Source: Actinomadura alba
GTDB taxonomy: Bacteria; Actinomycetota; Actinomycetes; Streptosporangiales; Streptosporangiaceae
Assembly (NCBI RefSeq): GCF_014323705.1
Contig: NZ_JABVEC010000017.1
Coordinates: 62,001-126,000, forward strand
Direction: 5' to 3'
DNA length: 64,000 nt
Position 1 is the first letter of the stretch. The number at the start of each line of letters is the position of its first letter. Of this stretch, positions 15,742 to 24,404 are shown in pieces. The notes beneath the pieces were generated by a model, which saw nothing but the letters and a program-made list of their open reading frames with translations, was not told the origin of the DNA and ran no database searches. The position numbers and the translations under genes were made by a program.

Positions 15742-18033
15742 TCATGACGAATCGCGAGTCTCGGCATGGACACGCCGCCGAAGCGATCGCGGGTGCAGGC
15801 GCCGGCGCAGCCGGCGGGCCCGGCCGGCCCGCGCGGTGACCAGCCGCCCGACCTCGTCGGAGTGCAGCCACGCCGCCTCGGCCGACCGCTGGTCGGACGG
15901 TTCCCCGGCGAACCGCGCCCGGTCGACCAGGTCGGCCAGCGATCCGAGGTGCGCACGCGCGTCGTCGCCGACGCTGCGGCCGCCGAAGCGGGCGACCTCG
16001 TGCGCGGTCAGCGTCCGGACCGTGGTCAGGCCGACGTCGGCGAGGTGCTCGAGCGCCTGCTGCCATGCTCCCGCGATCCGCAGCGCGGGCGTCGCGGCGC
16101 GGCGGCGTCGTCGCCGGCGTACGACCGGTATGACGAGCACCGCGACCAGATAGGACGGCACCAGCACGACGGGTGACGCGGCCGCATAGACCCACCAGGG
16201 GCGCGACGCCTCCTCGGCGGCCTTCGCCGGTGCCCGCGGGGGCTCCGGTGGGCGGGTGGCCTTCCCGCCGCGGTTGCGGGACGCCGCGTTGCGCTTCGCC
16301 TGCTCGAGCTTCTGCAGGGTCTCGCCGGCCGCGACGTCGTCGTCCGCGCCGGACCGGCCCTGCCGCTTGGGCGTCGGGTCGAACGGCACCCAGCCGAGGC
16401 CCGCGAACCGGACCTCCGGCCACACGATGACGTCACCGGAGCGGACCTCCCGCAGGCCGTCGCCGGCCGTGCGGCCGGGCCGGAAGCCCACGACGACGCG
16501 CGTGGGCAGGCCGAGCGTCCGCGCCAGCACGGCGAAGGCCGTCGCGAAGTGCTCGGGGGTTCCGCGCCGGCTCTGCCCGAGGAAGAAATCGAGCTGACGG
16601 TAGTTGTGACCGGGCGAGACGGTCACGTCGTACCTCGCGTAGGTCCCCAGCCACTCCTCAAGCCATTGGGCCTGCTGCAACGGCCCGTCCGCGCCACGGG
16701 CGACCCGCTGGGCGAGGGCGCGGAACTCCGCGATCTGGGGCGGCGCCTTCTGCGCGCCGGGGCCGTCCGGCAGTTCCAGTGCCGCCCTGGCCTCGGCGTC
16801 GCCGGCCTGCCGCACCACCCCGGTGAAGTCCTTCTCGCTCCACTGCCGGACCGAGGAGGTGACGTGGTAGCTCTGCCCGGACCGCAGTGGCCGGGCGGCG
16901 GCGAGCGTGCCGTTGACCGGATCGACGACCACGCCGAGGCCCTCGACGCTGCGCGGCCGGTCCGCTGCCGGCACCCAGATGCCGGGCAGGTTCATGACGG
17001 TGACCCGCTGGCCGACGTCGCGCCGCTCGCCGTCCTCGCCGGCGGGAGGCACCCGGCTGCCGGTGGGCGCGAACCGCCCGTCCGACGTCCATGTCACGCC
17101 GTCGAACCGGTCGAGCACGGCCAGCCGCCAGTTCTGCGGCCGGTCCGCCCGCACGGTGAACAGGACCTCGTCCGGGCTGAGCAGCCAGCCCCCCACGCGG
17201 TCGAGGGGACTGACGCTGTCGCGCTGCTGAGGCGGCGGCGCCTGTACCTGGTCGCGCGGGTCGTACCGATCTCCGGAAACGGGGACGTACGGCCCGGCGA
17301 AGAGCACGAGGGCGCCCAGTGCGGCGGTCGCGGCCGCGCCCAGCGTGAGGCGGTGCGGCAGCCCGCCCGCGGAGCCCTCGGCACCCGACCGCACCAGCGC
17401 GAGCGCCACGATCAGCGCGGCGGCCGCCGCCACGAGCGGCGGATTCGATCCGGGGCCGCCGACGCCCATGGCCAGCGCGACCCCGAACGCCGCGAGCGCG
17501 GGAAGGCAGGGCGCCACGCGCAGCGAGGTGCGCAGCGCCGTCTCGGCCCCGGCGAGCGCGGCCAGCCAGACCAGCACGTGCATCAGGACGAGCAGTTCGG
17601 GCCGGGCGGGCGCAGGCAGCAGCGTGGTGAGGATCCCCTTCCACGAGTCGCGGAGCCCGATGCCGATCACTCGCGGCAGCGACCCGTCGGCGAGGTGCGC
17701 CCGGAAGAGCGTGAGCGACACCGCGCCGGCCCACGCGAGGACGGAGAGGACCAGAGAGATCCAGAGCGGCCATGGCCGGCCCGCCCTGGGCCCGGCCAGC
17801 AGCGCCGCAAGCACGGTGGGCACGACGGCGGCCACCGCGGCCACGGGGACGACGGCCGCCCACCCGAACACCCGGTGGAAGGCGAGTCCCGCGACGGCGG
17901 CCAGGCCCGCCGTGATCACCAGCGACAGGTGGCGCCGGACGAGTCCTCCAGGTGACCGCTCGGCGGCCGGTGCGGCGACGGGGGCCGTCGCGGGAACGGC
18001 GTCGGGAACGGCGGCGGGGGCGGGGGTGGTCAC
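15742..18033 (-). CDS. DUF3488/transglutaminase-like membrane protein, catalytic residues not conserved
   Basis: A 763-aa protein. Residues 35-235 hold about six membrane helices. An outside region with a transglutaminase-like fold follows, then a single helix near 595-615 and a cytoplasmic DUF4129-like tail. In active members a Cys starts the core helix and an HxW and D motif follow. Here the positions read RRGTPEHFATAFAVLARTLG and VIVWPEVRFAGLGWVPFDPT, so Cys and His are missing while Asp remains. It is probably a non-enzymatic, structural version. GTG 18033 overlaps the DUF58 stop (GTGA), showing tight coupling with DUF58. Confidence 0.85.
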   Translation of the reverse strand: MTTPAPAAVPDAVPATAPVAAPAAERSPGGLVRRHLSLVITAGLAAVAGLAFHRVFGWAAVVPVAAVAAVVPTVLAALLAGPRAGRPWPLWISLVLSVLAWAGAVSLTLFRAHLADGSLPRVIGIGLRDSWKGILTTLLPAPARPELLVLMHVLVWLAALAGAETALRTSLRVAPCLPALAAFGVALAMGVGGPGSNPPLVAAAAALIVALALVRSGAEGSAGGLPHRLTLGAAATAALGALVLFAGPYVPVSGDRYDPRDQVQAPPPQQRDSVSPLDRVGGWLLSPDEVLFTVRADRPQNWRLAVLDRFDGVTWTSDGRFAPTGSRVPPAGEDGERRDVGQRVTVMNLPGIWVPAADRPRSVEGLGVVVDPVNGTLAAARPLRSGQSYHVTSSVRQWSEKDFTGVVRQAGDAEARAALELPDGPGAQKAPPQIAEFRALAQRVARGADGPLQQAQWLEEWLGTYARYDVTVSPGHNYRQLDFFLGQSRRGTPEHFATAFAVLARTLGLPTRVVVGFRPGRTAGDGLREVRSGDVIVWPEVRFAGLGWVPFDPTPKRQGRSGADDDVAAGETLQKLEQAKRNAASRNRGGKATRPPEPPRAPAKAAEEASRPWWVYAAASPVVLVPSYLVAVLVIPVVRRRRRRRAATPALRIAGAWQQALEHLADVGLTTVRTLTAHEVARFGGRSVGDDARAHLGSLADLVDRARFAGEPSDQRSAEAAWLHSDEVGRLVTARAGRARRLRRRLHPRSLRRRVHAETRDSS

Positions 18034-19163
18034 GAACCTCGCCTCGCCCGTTGCCAGGCCGCCTGGAGGTCGTCGAGGTCGGCGATGTCCATCAGGGTGA
18101 CGCCGGGCAGAGAGGGCGCCGGCGCGTCGGGCCGTACGCGTACGCACACGACCCGGTCGAACCGGGCCCGCACCGCCGTGATCCGGCTCAGGTCCGCGCT
18201 CCCGGGCGTCAGCACGACCAGCGAGCCGCCGGCGCGGACCCGCCGGACGGCGTCCACGATGGTCCCGGGTCCCTCCGCGAGGGTCACCCGCGCCAGCCGG
18301 TCGAGCACGGCCTCGACGTCGTCGGGCCCGCCCCTCGTCTCGGCGACCGGCCCCGTCCCGGTCAGGACCCGCACCGGGAAGTTCGCGCGGCAGGCGCCGA
18401 CCGCGACCGAGGCCGCCGCGTCGACGGCCAGCTCGAAGTCCTCCGGATCCCCGTAGGCGTCGCGCCTCGCCTCGATGACGACCGTGGTGGTCGGCAGGCT
18501 GGCGTCCACGAGCTGGCGCACCATGAGAGTGCCCGTGCGGGCGCTGGACTTCCAGTGAACGTGCCGCAGGTCGTCGCCCATGACGTACTCCCGCAGCGCG
18601 TGGAAGGTGACGGTGCCCGCGGGGGCCCGGTCGGTGGTCGGCCCCTCCAGGTGGTGCGCCCGGCCGGACGGCATCAGCGGCAGGGCGATGGTGCGGGGGT
18701 GGACGAGCAGGATCTGCGGCCGGCCGTACTCCCTGACCCGCCGGGACAGGCCCAGCGGATCGGCCCGGATCAGCCTCAGCGGGCCCACCGGGATCTCGCC
18801 GCGCCGGTCGGTCGGCAGCCGGTAGGTCACGGTGCGCCTGCCGCCGGACGGCAGCCGGGGAATGGAGACCTCGACCCTCGTCGCGCCCGCCGCGTCGGTC
18901 GCGAGCAGGCCGGCGCGGATGGCCCGGCCGGTGTTGGTGACCCGCAGCACCCCGGCCGCCGGCTCCCCGCGCGCGACCTTCAGCGGCGCGATCTCGCGGT
19001 CGACCTCCAGCGCCGGGCGCGGCACCGTCCACAGCACCGCGCCGGCGACCGCGGCGAGCCCGGCGACCGCCAGGGCCGCCGGCTCCGGGTAACCGAGCCA
19101 CCAGCCGGCCGCGTACAGGAGGACCGAGGCGGCCGCGATCCCCCGGCCGAGCGGCGTCAGCAT
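18030..19163 (-). CDS. DUF58 domain protein
   Basis: A 377-aa protein with two N-terminal membrane helices (about 8-25 and 28-48) and the DUF58 signature YVMGDDLRHVHWKSSARTG near residue 190, followed by a vWA-like C-terminal fold. DUF58 proteins are encoded next to MoxR ATPases and transglutaminase-like proteins almost universally, and the trio is thought to act on membrane or periplasmic complexes. ATG 19163 has GGAG at about 6 nt. It is followed by the transglutaminase-like gene with a 4-nt overlap and preceded by the MoxR gene. Confidence 0.9.
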   Translation of the reverse strand: MLTPLGRGIAAASVLLYAAGWWLGYPEPAALAVAGLAAVAGAVLWTVPRPALEVDREIAPLKVARGEPAAGVLRVTNTGRAIRAGLLATDAAGATRVEVSIPRLPSGGRRTVTYRLPTDRRGEIPVGPLRLIRADPLGLSRRVREYGRPQILLVHPRTIALPLMPSGRAHHLEGPTTDRAPAGTVTFHALREYVMGDDLRHVHWKSSARTGTLMVRQLVDASLPTTTVVIEARRDAYGDPEDFELAVDAAASVAVGACRANFPVRVLTGTGPVAETRGGPDDVEAVLDRLARVTLAEGPGTIVDAVRRVRAGGSLVVLTPGSADLSRITAVRARFDRVVCVRVRPDAPAPSLPGVTLMDIADLDDLQAAWQRARRGS

Positions 19164-19195
19164 CGGCCGCTCCGGCGCCGGGACCGCGCGCCCAC

Positions 19196-20182
19196 TCAGA
19201 CCCCCGCGGCCTGCGGGACCGGGATGCCGGCGAGGACGTCCGCGACCACGTCGCCCGGCCCGCGCCCGCGCAGCTCGGCCTCCGGGGCAACGATCAGTCG
19301 GTGCGCGATGACCGGGGCGGCGAGCACCTTGATGTCCTCGGGCACCACGTACGCTCGGCCGGCGGCGGCCGCACGCACCCGTGCGGCGCGCAGCAGCGCC
19401 AGGCTGGCCCGCGGGCTCGCGCCGAGCCGCAGATCGGCGTGGCCCCGGGTGGCGGCGACCAGGCGGACGACGTAGTCGTAGATGGGCCCGGCCACGTGGA
19501 CGCGGGCGGCGAACTGGATCATGCGCGCGACGTCGTCGCGGCTCGAGACCGGCGGCATCTTGTCGAGCGTCGCGCCGGTCGGCGCTCCCGCGAGCACGGC
19601 CACCTCGGACGCGTGGTCGGGATAGCCCATCGAGATGCGCATGAGGAACCGGTCGAGCTGTGCCTCGGGCAGCGGGTAGGTGCCGTCCATGTCGACCGGG
19701 TTCTGGGTCGCGATGACCATGAACGGCCGGGGCACTGGATGGCCGCGGCCGTCGACGGTGACTCTGCGCTCCTCCATGACCTCGAGCAGGGCCGACTGGG
19801 TCTTGGGCGAGCCGCGGTTGATCTCGTCGGCGACCACGATGTTGGCGAAGATCGGGCCGGGGTGGAATTCGAACGCGTTGCCGCCCTGGTTGAAGATCGA
19901 GACGCCTGTGACGTCGCTGGGCAGCAGGTCCGGGGTGAACTGGATGCGGTTCCACCGGGCCTCGACCGAGGCGGCGATGCTGCGGGCGAGGGTCGTCTTG
20001 CCCACGCCGGGCACGTCCTCGACGAGCAGGTGCCCCTCGCTGAACAGGCAGATCAGCGCCAGCTCGACCTTGTCCCTCTTGCCGCGGATGACCCGCTCGA
20101 TGCTGGTGCCGAGGGCGTGGAACAGCTGCGCGAACCTCTTGGCCAGCGCGTCCGCGTCGGGCGCGGAATGATTCTCGGTCAT
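19196..20182 (-). CDS. MoxR-family AAA+ ATPase
   Basis: A 328-aa cytoplasmic ATPase. It has Walker A VPGVGKTTLA (near residue 60), the MoxR insert LLPSDVTGVSIF, Walker B NIVVADEINRGSPKTQSALL, sensor 1 IATQNPVDMDGTYPLPEAQL and a C-terminal lid domain. MoxR enzymes act as ATP-driven chaperones for vWA or DUF58 partners. It is first in a three-gene operon with DUF58 and the transglutaminase-like protein. This locus is separate from the second MoxR-type ATPase at 24405-25487, which has other partners. Confidence 0.92.
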   Translation of the reverse strand: MTENHSAPDADALAKRFAQLFHALGTSIERVIRGKRDKVELALICLFSEGHLLVEDVPGVGKTTLARSIAASVEARWNRIQFTPDLLPSDVTGVSIFNQGGNAFEFHPGPIFANIVVADEINRGSPKTQSALLEVMEERRVTVDGRGHPVPRPFMVIATQNPVDMDGTYPLPEAQLDRFLMRISMGYPDHASEVAVLAGAPTGATLDKMPPVSSRDDVARMIQFAARVHVAGPIYDYVVRLVAATRGHADLRLGASPRASLALLRAARVRAAAAGRAYVVPEDIKVLAAPVIAHRLIVAPEAELRGRGPGDVVADVLAGIPVPQAAGV

Positions 20183-20519
20183 GTGCGGCCCCCCGGCGCG
20201 CCGGACCGCCGTTCCCCGTTCAACCCCGTCACCCTCCAGCCGAACCGACCACGGCCGACGTAAATATGCGCATGAGCTACAGAAAATACCGACTTACGCT
20301 GACTTGCGATTGAGGAACCCTCAGACTTGGTGGTCGCCGGACGCGGTTCCCCCCGAGGTGCCACGGGGTCCGGATCACGTCCCGGTCCCGGGTGCCGAAT
20401 GTACTGGCCGAATGTACTGAACGGACCGGCCGCGGATCGCGTCTTATTCCGCGACGGCCGACGGACCGGCCGTCGCATGGCACCCTGGTGATCCGAGCCG
20501 GCGTAACCCGAGGGCGGAA
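20183..20519. other. 337-bp divergent intergenic region with short repeats
   Basis: This is the shared promoter region of the MoxR operon and the M50 protease gene. It holds a small dyad TGAGG-AAC-CCTCA (20311-20323), a perfect tandem repeat of GCCGAATGTACTG (20394-20406 and 20407-20419) and two copies of ACGGACCGGCCG (20421-20432 and 20461-20472). The segment 20260-20320 is less GC-rich, as expected of a promoter, but no clear -35/-10 pair could be fixed. No gene is seen. Confidence 0.5.
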
Positions 20520-21272
20520 GTGGACACAGCGAACATCGGCGACCTGTGGGGTCGCGTGACAGGGACCCAGCCCGCCCCTCCCTGGTGGCTCGTGGTCGTC
20601 GCGGGCGTCCTCGCCCTCCTGGCGGTCGGTCATCCGCCCACCTGGCGGATCGCCAGGAACGTGGTCACGATCGCCCATGAGGGCGGCCACGCGCTGGTCG
20701 CCCTGATCTTCGGCCGCAAGCTGGACGGGATCCGGCTGCACTCCGACACCTCCGGGGTCACGGTCTCGCGCGGCAAGCCGAACGGGCCGGGGATGGTGTT
20801 CACCGCGATCGCCGGCTACACCACCCCGCCGCTGCTGGGGCTGGGGTTCGCGGTGCTGCTCAGCGCCGACCGCATCACCCTCATGCTGTGGGCCTCGCTT
20901 GCGCTGCTCGGCGCCATGCTCGTCATGATCCGCAACGCGTACGGCGTGTTCACGGTGGTCGGGACCGGAGCGGTCATCTTCGCGGTGTCGTGGCTCGGCG
21001 ACGCCAACGTCCAGGCCGGTTTCGCCTACCTGGCGGCGTGGTTCCTCCTGCTCGCGGGCACCCGCCCCGTCATCGAGCTGCAGCGCATGCGCTCACGGCA
21101 CCAGGCGCCCAGGTCCGACGCCGACCAGCTGGCCCACCTCACCGGGGTGCCCGGGCTGGCCTGGGTGGGCGTGTTCGCGCTGATCGCACTGGTGTCGCTC
21201 CTGGCCGGCGCCAGCCTGCTGTTCCCCGAGACGACGTCGCTGCCCCAGCTGTCCGACCTGCCCGGCATCTGA
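20520..21272 (+). CDS. M50-family membrane metallopeptidase
   Basis: A 250-aa polytopic membrane protein. The zinc motif VTIAHEGGHALVAL (HExxH type, near residue 54) lies in the second hydrophobic segment, as in M50B proteases. About five or six membrane helices follow, including MLWASLALLGAMLVMI, YLAAWFLLLAG and VGVFALIALVSLLAGASLL. Such actinobacterial proteins may cut membrane-bound regulators, but no substrate is indicated. The GTG at 20520 has GGCGGAA close upstream. The gene stands alone between the MoxR operon and the SWIM cluster. Confidence 0.82.
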   Translation: MDTANIGDLWGRVTGTQPAPPWWLVVVAGVLALLAVGHPPTWRIARNVVTIAHEGGHALVALIFGRKLDGIRLHSDTSGVTVSRGKPNGPGMVFTAIAGYTTPPLLGLGFAVLLSADRITLMLWASLALLGAMLVMIRNAYGVFTVVGTGAVIFAVSWLGDANVQAGFAYLAAWFLLLAGTRPVIELQRMRSRHQAPRSDADQLAHLTGVPGLAWVGVFALIALVSLLAGASLLFPETTSLPQLSDLPGI

Positions 21273-21345
21273 GAGTGCGCCGCCCCACCGGCCGGATCCG
21301 GTCAGGATCGTTCCCGAGGGCGGGCGCCCGGCGCACGATGGCGAG

Positions 21346-21456
21346 ATGGCCGAGAAGAAGCTCGATCGCGGTAAGTACCACCGGAAGCGGCGGGCCAGGC
21401 TGCGCCGTCACCGCCGCCGCAGCCGCCCCACCGTCGGCACGGGCAAGGGCCGCTGA
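21346..21456 (+). CDS. possible 36-aa Arg/Lys-rich small protein
   Basis: A short frame between the M50 and SWIM genes reads MAEKKLDRGKYHRKRRARLR and continues with His/Arg-rich sequence, ending VGTGKGR. Half of its residues are Lys, Arg or His, so it would bind nucleic acid non-specifically if made. No convincing ribosome site precedes it. It is listed because its charge and codon use do not look random, but it may be an accident of GC-rich DNA. Confidence 0.3.
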   Translation: MAEKKLDRGKYHRKRRARLRRHRRRSRPTVGTGKGR

Positions 21457-21507
21457 CGAGGCTCCGGCGGGCTCCGGCGATGGCCGGAGAATGTCGGCGC
21501 GTCCCGA

Positions 21508-21513
21508 TAGTTT
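21508..21513 (+). promoter_or_regulatory. -10 element of a leaderless promoter for the SWIM gene
   Basis: TAGTTT (TANNNT) ends 7 nt before the GTG at 21521, and no Shine-Dalgarno is present. This spacing puts the transcription start on the start codon, so the cluster's first mRNA would be leaderless. A weak or absent -35 is normal for such promoters. Confidence 0.5.
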
Positions 21514-21520
21514 CGGGTGT

Positions 21521-22831
21521 GTGAGCGAACGGTGGGGGCGCGATCAGGTGCTCGGGCTGGCTCCCGACGCCCCGTCGGTCAAGGCCTCAGGCACCCTGGC
21601 CAGACCGGCGCGATGGTCCGGTACGGGCTGTGACGAGGACGCCGTCTGGGGCACGTGCCAGGGCAGCGGAAAGAGCGCCTACCGCGCGAGCGTCGACCTG
21701 TCCGAGCCCGCCTTCCGCTGCTCGTGCCCGAGCCGCAAGTTCCCGTGCAAGCACGCCCTCGCGCTGCTGCTGCTGTGGAGCGACGGCCCGGTGCCCGAGG
21801 GCGCCCCGCCCGGCTGGGTGACCGAGTGGCTCACCGAGCGGCGGGCCCGGGCCGGGCGGCGCGTGGCGAGCGACACCGCGGCGGATGGCGCCAGGCCCGC
21901 CGGCACCCGGGATCCGAAGACCGCCGAGCGGCGGGAGCAGCGGGTCGCCGATGGCGTCGCCGAGCTCGACCAGTGGCTGCGCGACCAGGTCGCACACGGC
22001 CTGGCCCACGCCGAGCGGGCTCCTTACCACCTGTGGGACGACGTCGCCCGCCGGCTCGTCGACGCGCAGGCCGGCGCGCTCGCCGGCCAGGTGCGCCGGC
22101 TCGCGTCGATTCCGCGCCGTGGCGCCGACTGGCCGCAACGGCTGCTGGCGGAGTACGCGCTGCTGCGCCTGCTGACCACCGCCTTCCGCCGCAGGGCCGA
22201 GCTGCCCGGCCCGCTGGCCGCCACCGTGCGGGCGCGGATCGGCTTCACGCTGACCCACGAGGAGGTCCTCGCGGGCGAGCGCGTCCGCGACCTCTGGTAC
22301 GTCGCGGGCTCCAGCGACGCCGAGCAGGACCGGCTCATCACCCGCCGGGTGCTGCTGCGCGGCCGCGATACCGGGCGGTCCGCCCTCGTCCTGTCCTTCG
22401 CCGCGCCCGGCCGAGCGCTCGACGCCTCGCTGGTGGTGGGCGACACCGTCGACGCCGAGCTCGCCTTCTACCCCGGCGCGCAGCCGCTGCGCGCGATCGT
22501 GGCCGCGCGGCACGCGCCTCCGGGGCGCCGGGCCCCCCGGGGCACGACGGTCGAGGAGCTGCTCCGCGAGCACGCCGCCGCGCTGAGCCGCGATCCGTGG
22601 CTGGACCGGTGGCCCGCCGTGCTGGCCGGGCTGCGGCTGGGCCGCGCCGGTGACGACGGCTGGCACGTGATCGACCCGGCCGGGCACGCGCTCCCGCTCC
22701 GTACGACCGATCCCTGGCGGCTGCTGGCGGTGTCCGGCGGCCGGCCGCTCACCGTGGCCGGCGAGTGGTCGGCGCGCGGGCTCGTGCCGTTGTCAGCCTG
22801 GCAGGAGGAGGACGGGCTGGTGATCCTGTGA
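21521..22831 (+). CDS. SWIM zinc-finger protein
   Basis: A 436-aa protein that starts VSERWGRDQVLGLAPDAPSV, the usual N-terminus of this actinobacterial family. A SWIM zinc finger lies near residue 65-90: FRCSCPSRKFPCKHALALLL gives C-x-C and C-x-H ligands. The remaining ~340 residues are mostly helical with no known domain. SWIM fingers bind DNA or proteins. GTG 21521 is supported by the leaderless -10 box; ATG 21491 is the alternative. The gene is first of the five-gene SWIM-DUF5691-MoxR-DUF5682-vWA cluster and overlaps DUF5691 by GTGA. Confidence 0.88.
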   Translation: MSERWGRDQVLGLAPDAPSVKASGTLARPARWSGTGCDEDAVWGTCQGSGKSAYRASVDLSEPAFRCSCPSRKFPCKHALALLLLWSDGPVPEGAPPGWVTEWLTERRARAGRRVASDTAADGARPAGTRDPKTAERREQRVADGVAELDQWLRDQVAHGLAHAERAPYHLWDDVARRLVDAQAGALAGQVRRLASIPRRGADWPQRLLAEYALLRLLTTAFRRRAELPGPLAATVRARIGFTLTHEEVLAGERVRDLWYVAGSSDAEQDRLITRRVLLRGRDTGRSALVLSFAAPGRALDASLVVGDTVDAELAFYPGAQPLRAIVAARHAPPGRRAPRGTTVEELLREHAAALSRDPWLDRWPAVLAGLRLGRAGDDGWHVIDPAGHALPLRTTDPWRLLAVSGGRPLTVAGEWSARGLVPLSAWQEEDGLVIL

Positions 22832-24321
22832 ACGCGTGGACCGAACACGTGTCCGCCGCGTTGCTCGGCACCCAGCGGCGGCCCCCTCCCTCGCTGCCCG
22901 AGGCCCCGGCGGGCACCGCCGACCCGGCCGGCCGGCTGCTCGACCAGGCCGCGCTGCTGACCGTGCGCCGGCGTGCCGGCCTGCTGCCCGGCACGGCCGA
23001 GCCGGTGGCCCCCGCCCCGGCAGAGACCGCTCCGGTCGTCCCGCCCGAGGCGGCCCGCCGGCTGGCGCAGATCCTCGCCGGTGAGCGGTTCCGGGTGCTG
23101 CCGGAGTGGCTGGAACGGGCGGCCGAGCGCGGCTACCGGGTGCCGCCGCGGCTGCTGCCCGACCTGCTGGAGAAGGGCCGCACCGACCGTGGGCTCCGCC
23201 CGCTCATCGCCCGCGCCGCGGGTCGGCGCGGCGTGTGGCTGGCCCTGCGCAACACCGACTGGGCCTACCTGGTCGCCGTGGGCGAAGACGACGCGGCCGC
23301 CGACCCGGGGGCATGGCAGACCGGCACCCGCGGCCGGCGCGTCGCGCACCTCGTGCGACTGCGGGCCACCGACCCCGCCGCCGCCCTGGCGACGCTGCGC
23401 GAGACCTGGGACAGGGAACCGGCACCCGATCGCACGGTCTTCCTGGCCACCTTCGAGCGTGGGCTGTCCGCGGCCGACGAGGAGTTCCTCGAGGCCGCCC
23501 TCGACGACCGCGGGCAGGACGTGCGGCGGATCGCCGCCGACCTGCTCGCCCGGCTGCCCGGCTCCGCGTACGGCCGGCGGATGACCGAGCGGGCGCGTGT
23601 CTGCCTGCGCGGCGAGCACCGGACCGTACGCCACCGGGCGCAGCGGTGGATCGTCGTCGAGCCGCCGGCCGGCCACGACGACGCGATGCAGCGCGACGGC
23701 ATTCCCTTCCACGCCGCCGAGCGGATCGGCGACCGGGCCGGGTGGCTGCGCGAGGTCCTCGCCCGCACGCCACTGGCCACCTGGACCGAGTTGTTCGGGA
23801 TGCGCCCGATGGAGGTCGTGTGCCTGCCCATCGCCGACGCCGTCGACCATGACGTGCACAGCGCCAAGGACGTTCACCTCGGCTGGGCGCGCGCGGCCGT
23901 CCGCCAGCGCGACGCCGGGTGGGCCCGGGCGCTCCTCAAGGGCGGCGTCGTCGTCGACGAGGTCGAGGCGCTGGCCGATCTGCTCGCCGTGCTGCCCGCC
24001 GGGGAGCGCGACGCCGCGGCCGCCGACCTCATCCGCTGGGTCGAGGGCCACGACGACCTCATTCGCACGCTCGACCGGATCCCCGGCCCGTGGACGGGAG
24101 AACTCGCCGACACCGTGGTGGCGACCCTGCTGACCGCCGCCCGCCGGCCCGACGCGGCCCGGTTCGTGAGCAGGCTGTGCCGGCTGGCCGACGAACGGCT
24201 GACACCGGGTGCCGTGTCTCGGCTCGACGAGATCACCCGTGACCACGCGAACTCCTGGCCGCTCACCGAGCTGACCGAGACCCTTCGCTTCCGCCACCAC
24301 ATGCTGGAGGAGTTGCGGTGA
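22828..24321 (+). CDS. DUF5691 family protein
   Basis: A 497-aa protein, starting MNAWTEHVSAALLGTQRRPP. It is predominantly helical with a repeated pattern (LRATDPAAALATLRETWDRE, LDDRGQDVRRIAADLLARL) suggestive of HEAT-like repeats. It has no catalytic motif and no signal peptide. DUF5691 genes characteristically sit beside SWIM and MoxR/vWA genes. The GTG start overlaps the SWIM stop by 4 nt, so the two are translationally coupled and probably form one complex. It ends 83 nt before the ATPase gene. Confidence 0.82.
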   Translation: MNAWTEHVSAALLGTQRRPPPSLPEAPAGTADPAGRLLDQAALLTVRRRAGLLPGTAEPVAPAPAETAPVVPPEAARRLAQILAGERFRVLPEWLERAAERGYRVPPRLLPDLLEKGRTDRGLRPLIARAAGRRGVWLALRNTDWAYLVAVGEDDAAADPGAWQTGTRGRRVAHLVRLRATDPAAALATLRETWDREPAPDRTVFLATFERGLSAADEEFLEAALDDRGQDVRRIAADLLARLPGSAYGRRMTERARVCLRGEHRTVRHRAQRWIVVEPPAGHDDAMQRDGIPFHAAERIGDRAGWLREVLARTPLATWTELFGMRPMEVVCLPIADAVDHDVHSAKDVHLGWARAAVRQRDAGWARALLKGGVVVDEVEALADLLAVLPAGERDAAAADLIRWVEGHDDLIRTLDRIPGPWTGELADTVVATLLTAARRPDAARFVSRLCRLADERLTPGAVSRLDEITRDHANSWPLTELTETLRFRHHMLEELR

Positions 24322-24404
24322 CCCGAGGGTGCCGGGCGGCCGTCCTCACCCCGCGCCGCACCGCCCGCCTCCGCCCGTCCTCGTTCTAAGGAGCCTGCAC
24401 CCCC

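Noticed and set aside
15742..19290. 1182-codon frame extending the transglutaminase-like gene upstream
   Set aside because: The first ~420 codons are Arg/Gly/Pro-rich and overlap the DUF58 gene in another frame. GTG 18033, coupled to the DUF58 stop, is the better start.
22468..24300. 610-codon minus-strand open frame
   Set aside because: Antisense to DUF5691; His/Gly/Arg/Pro-rich without domains.
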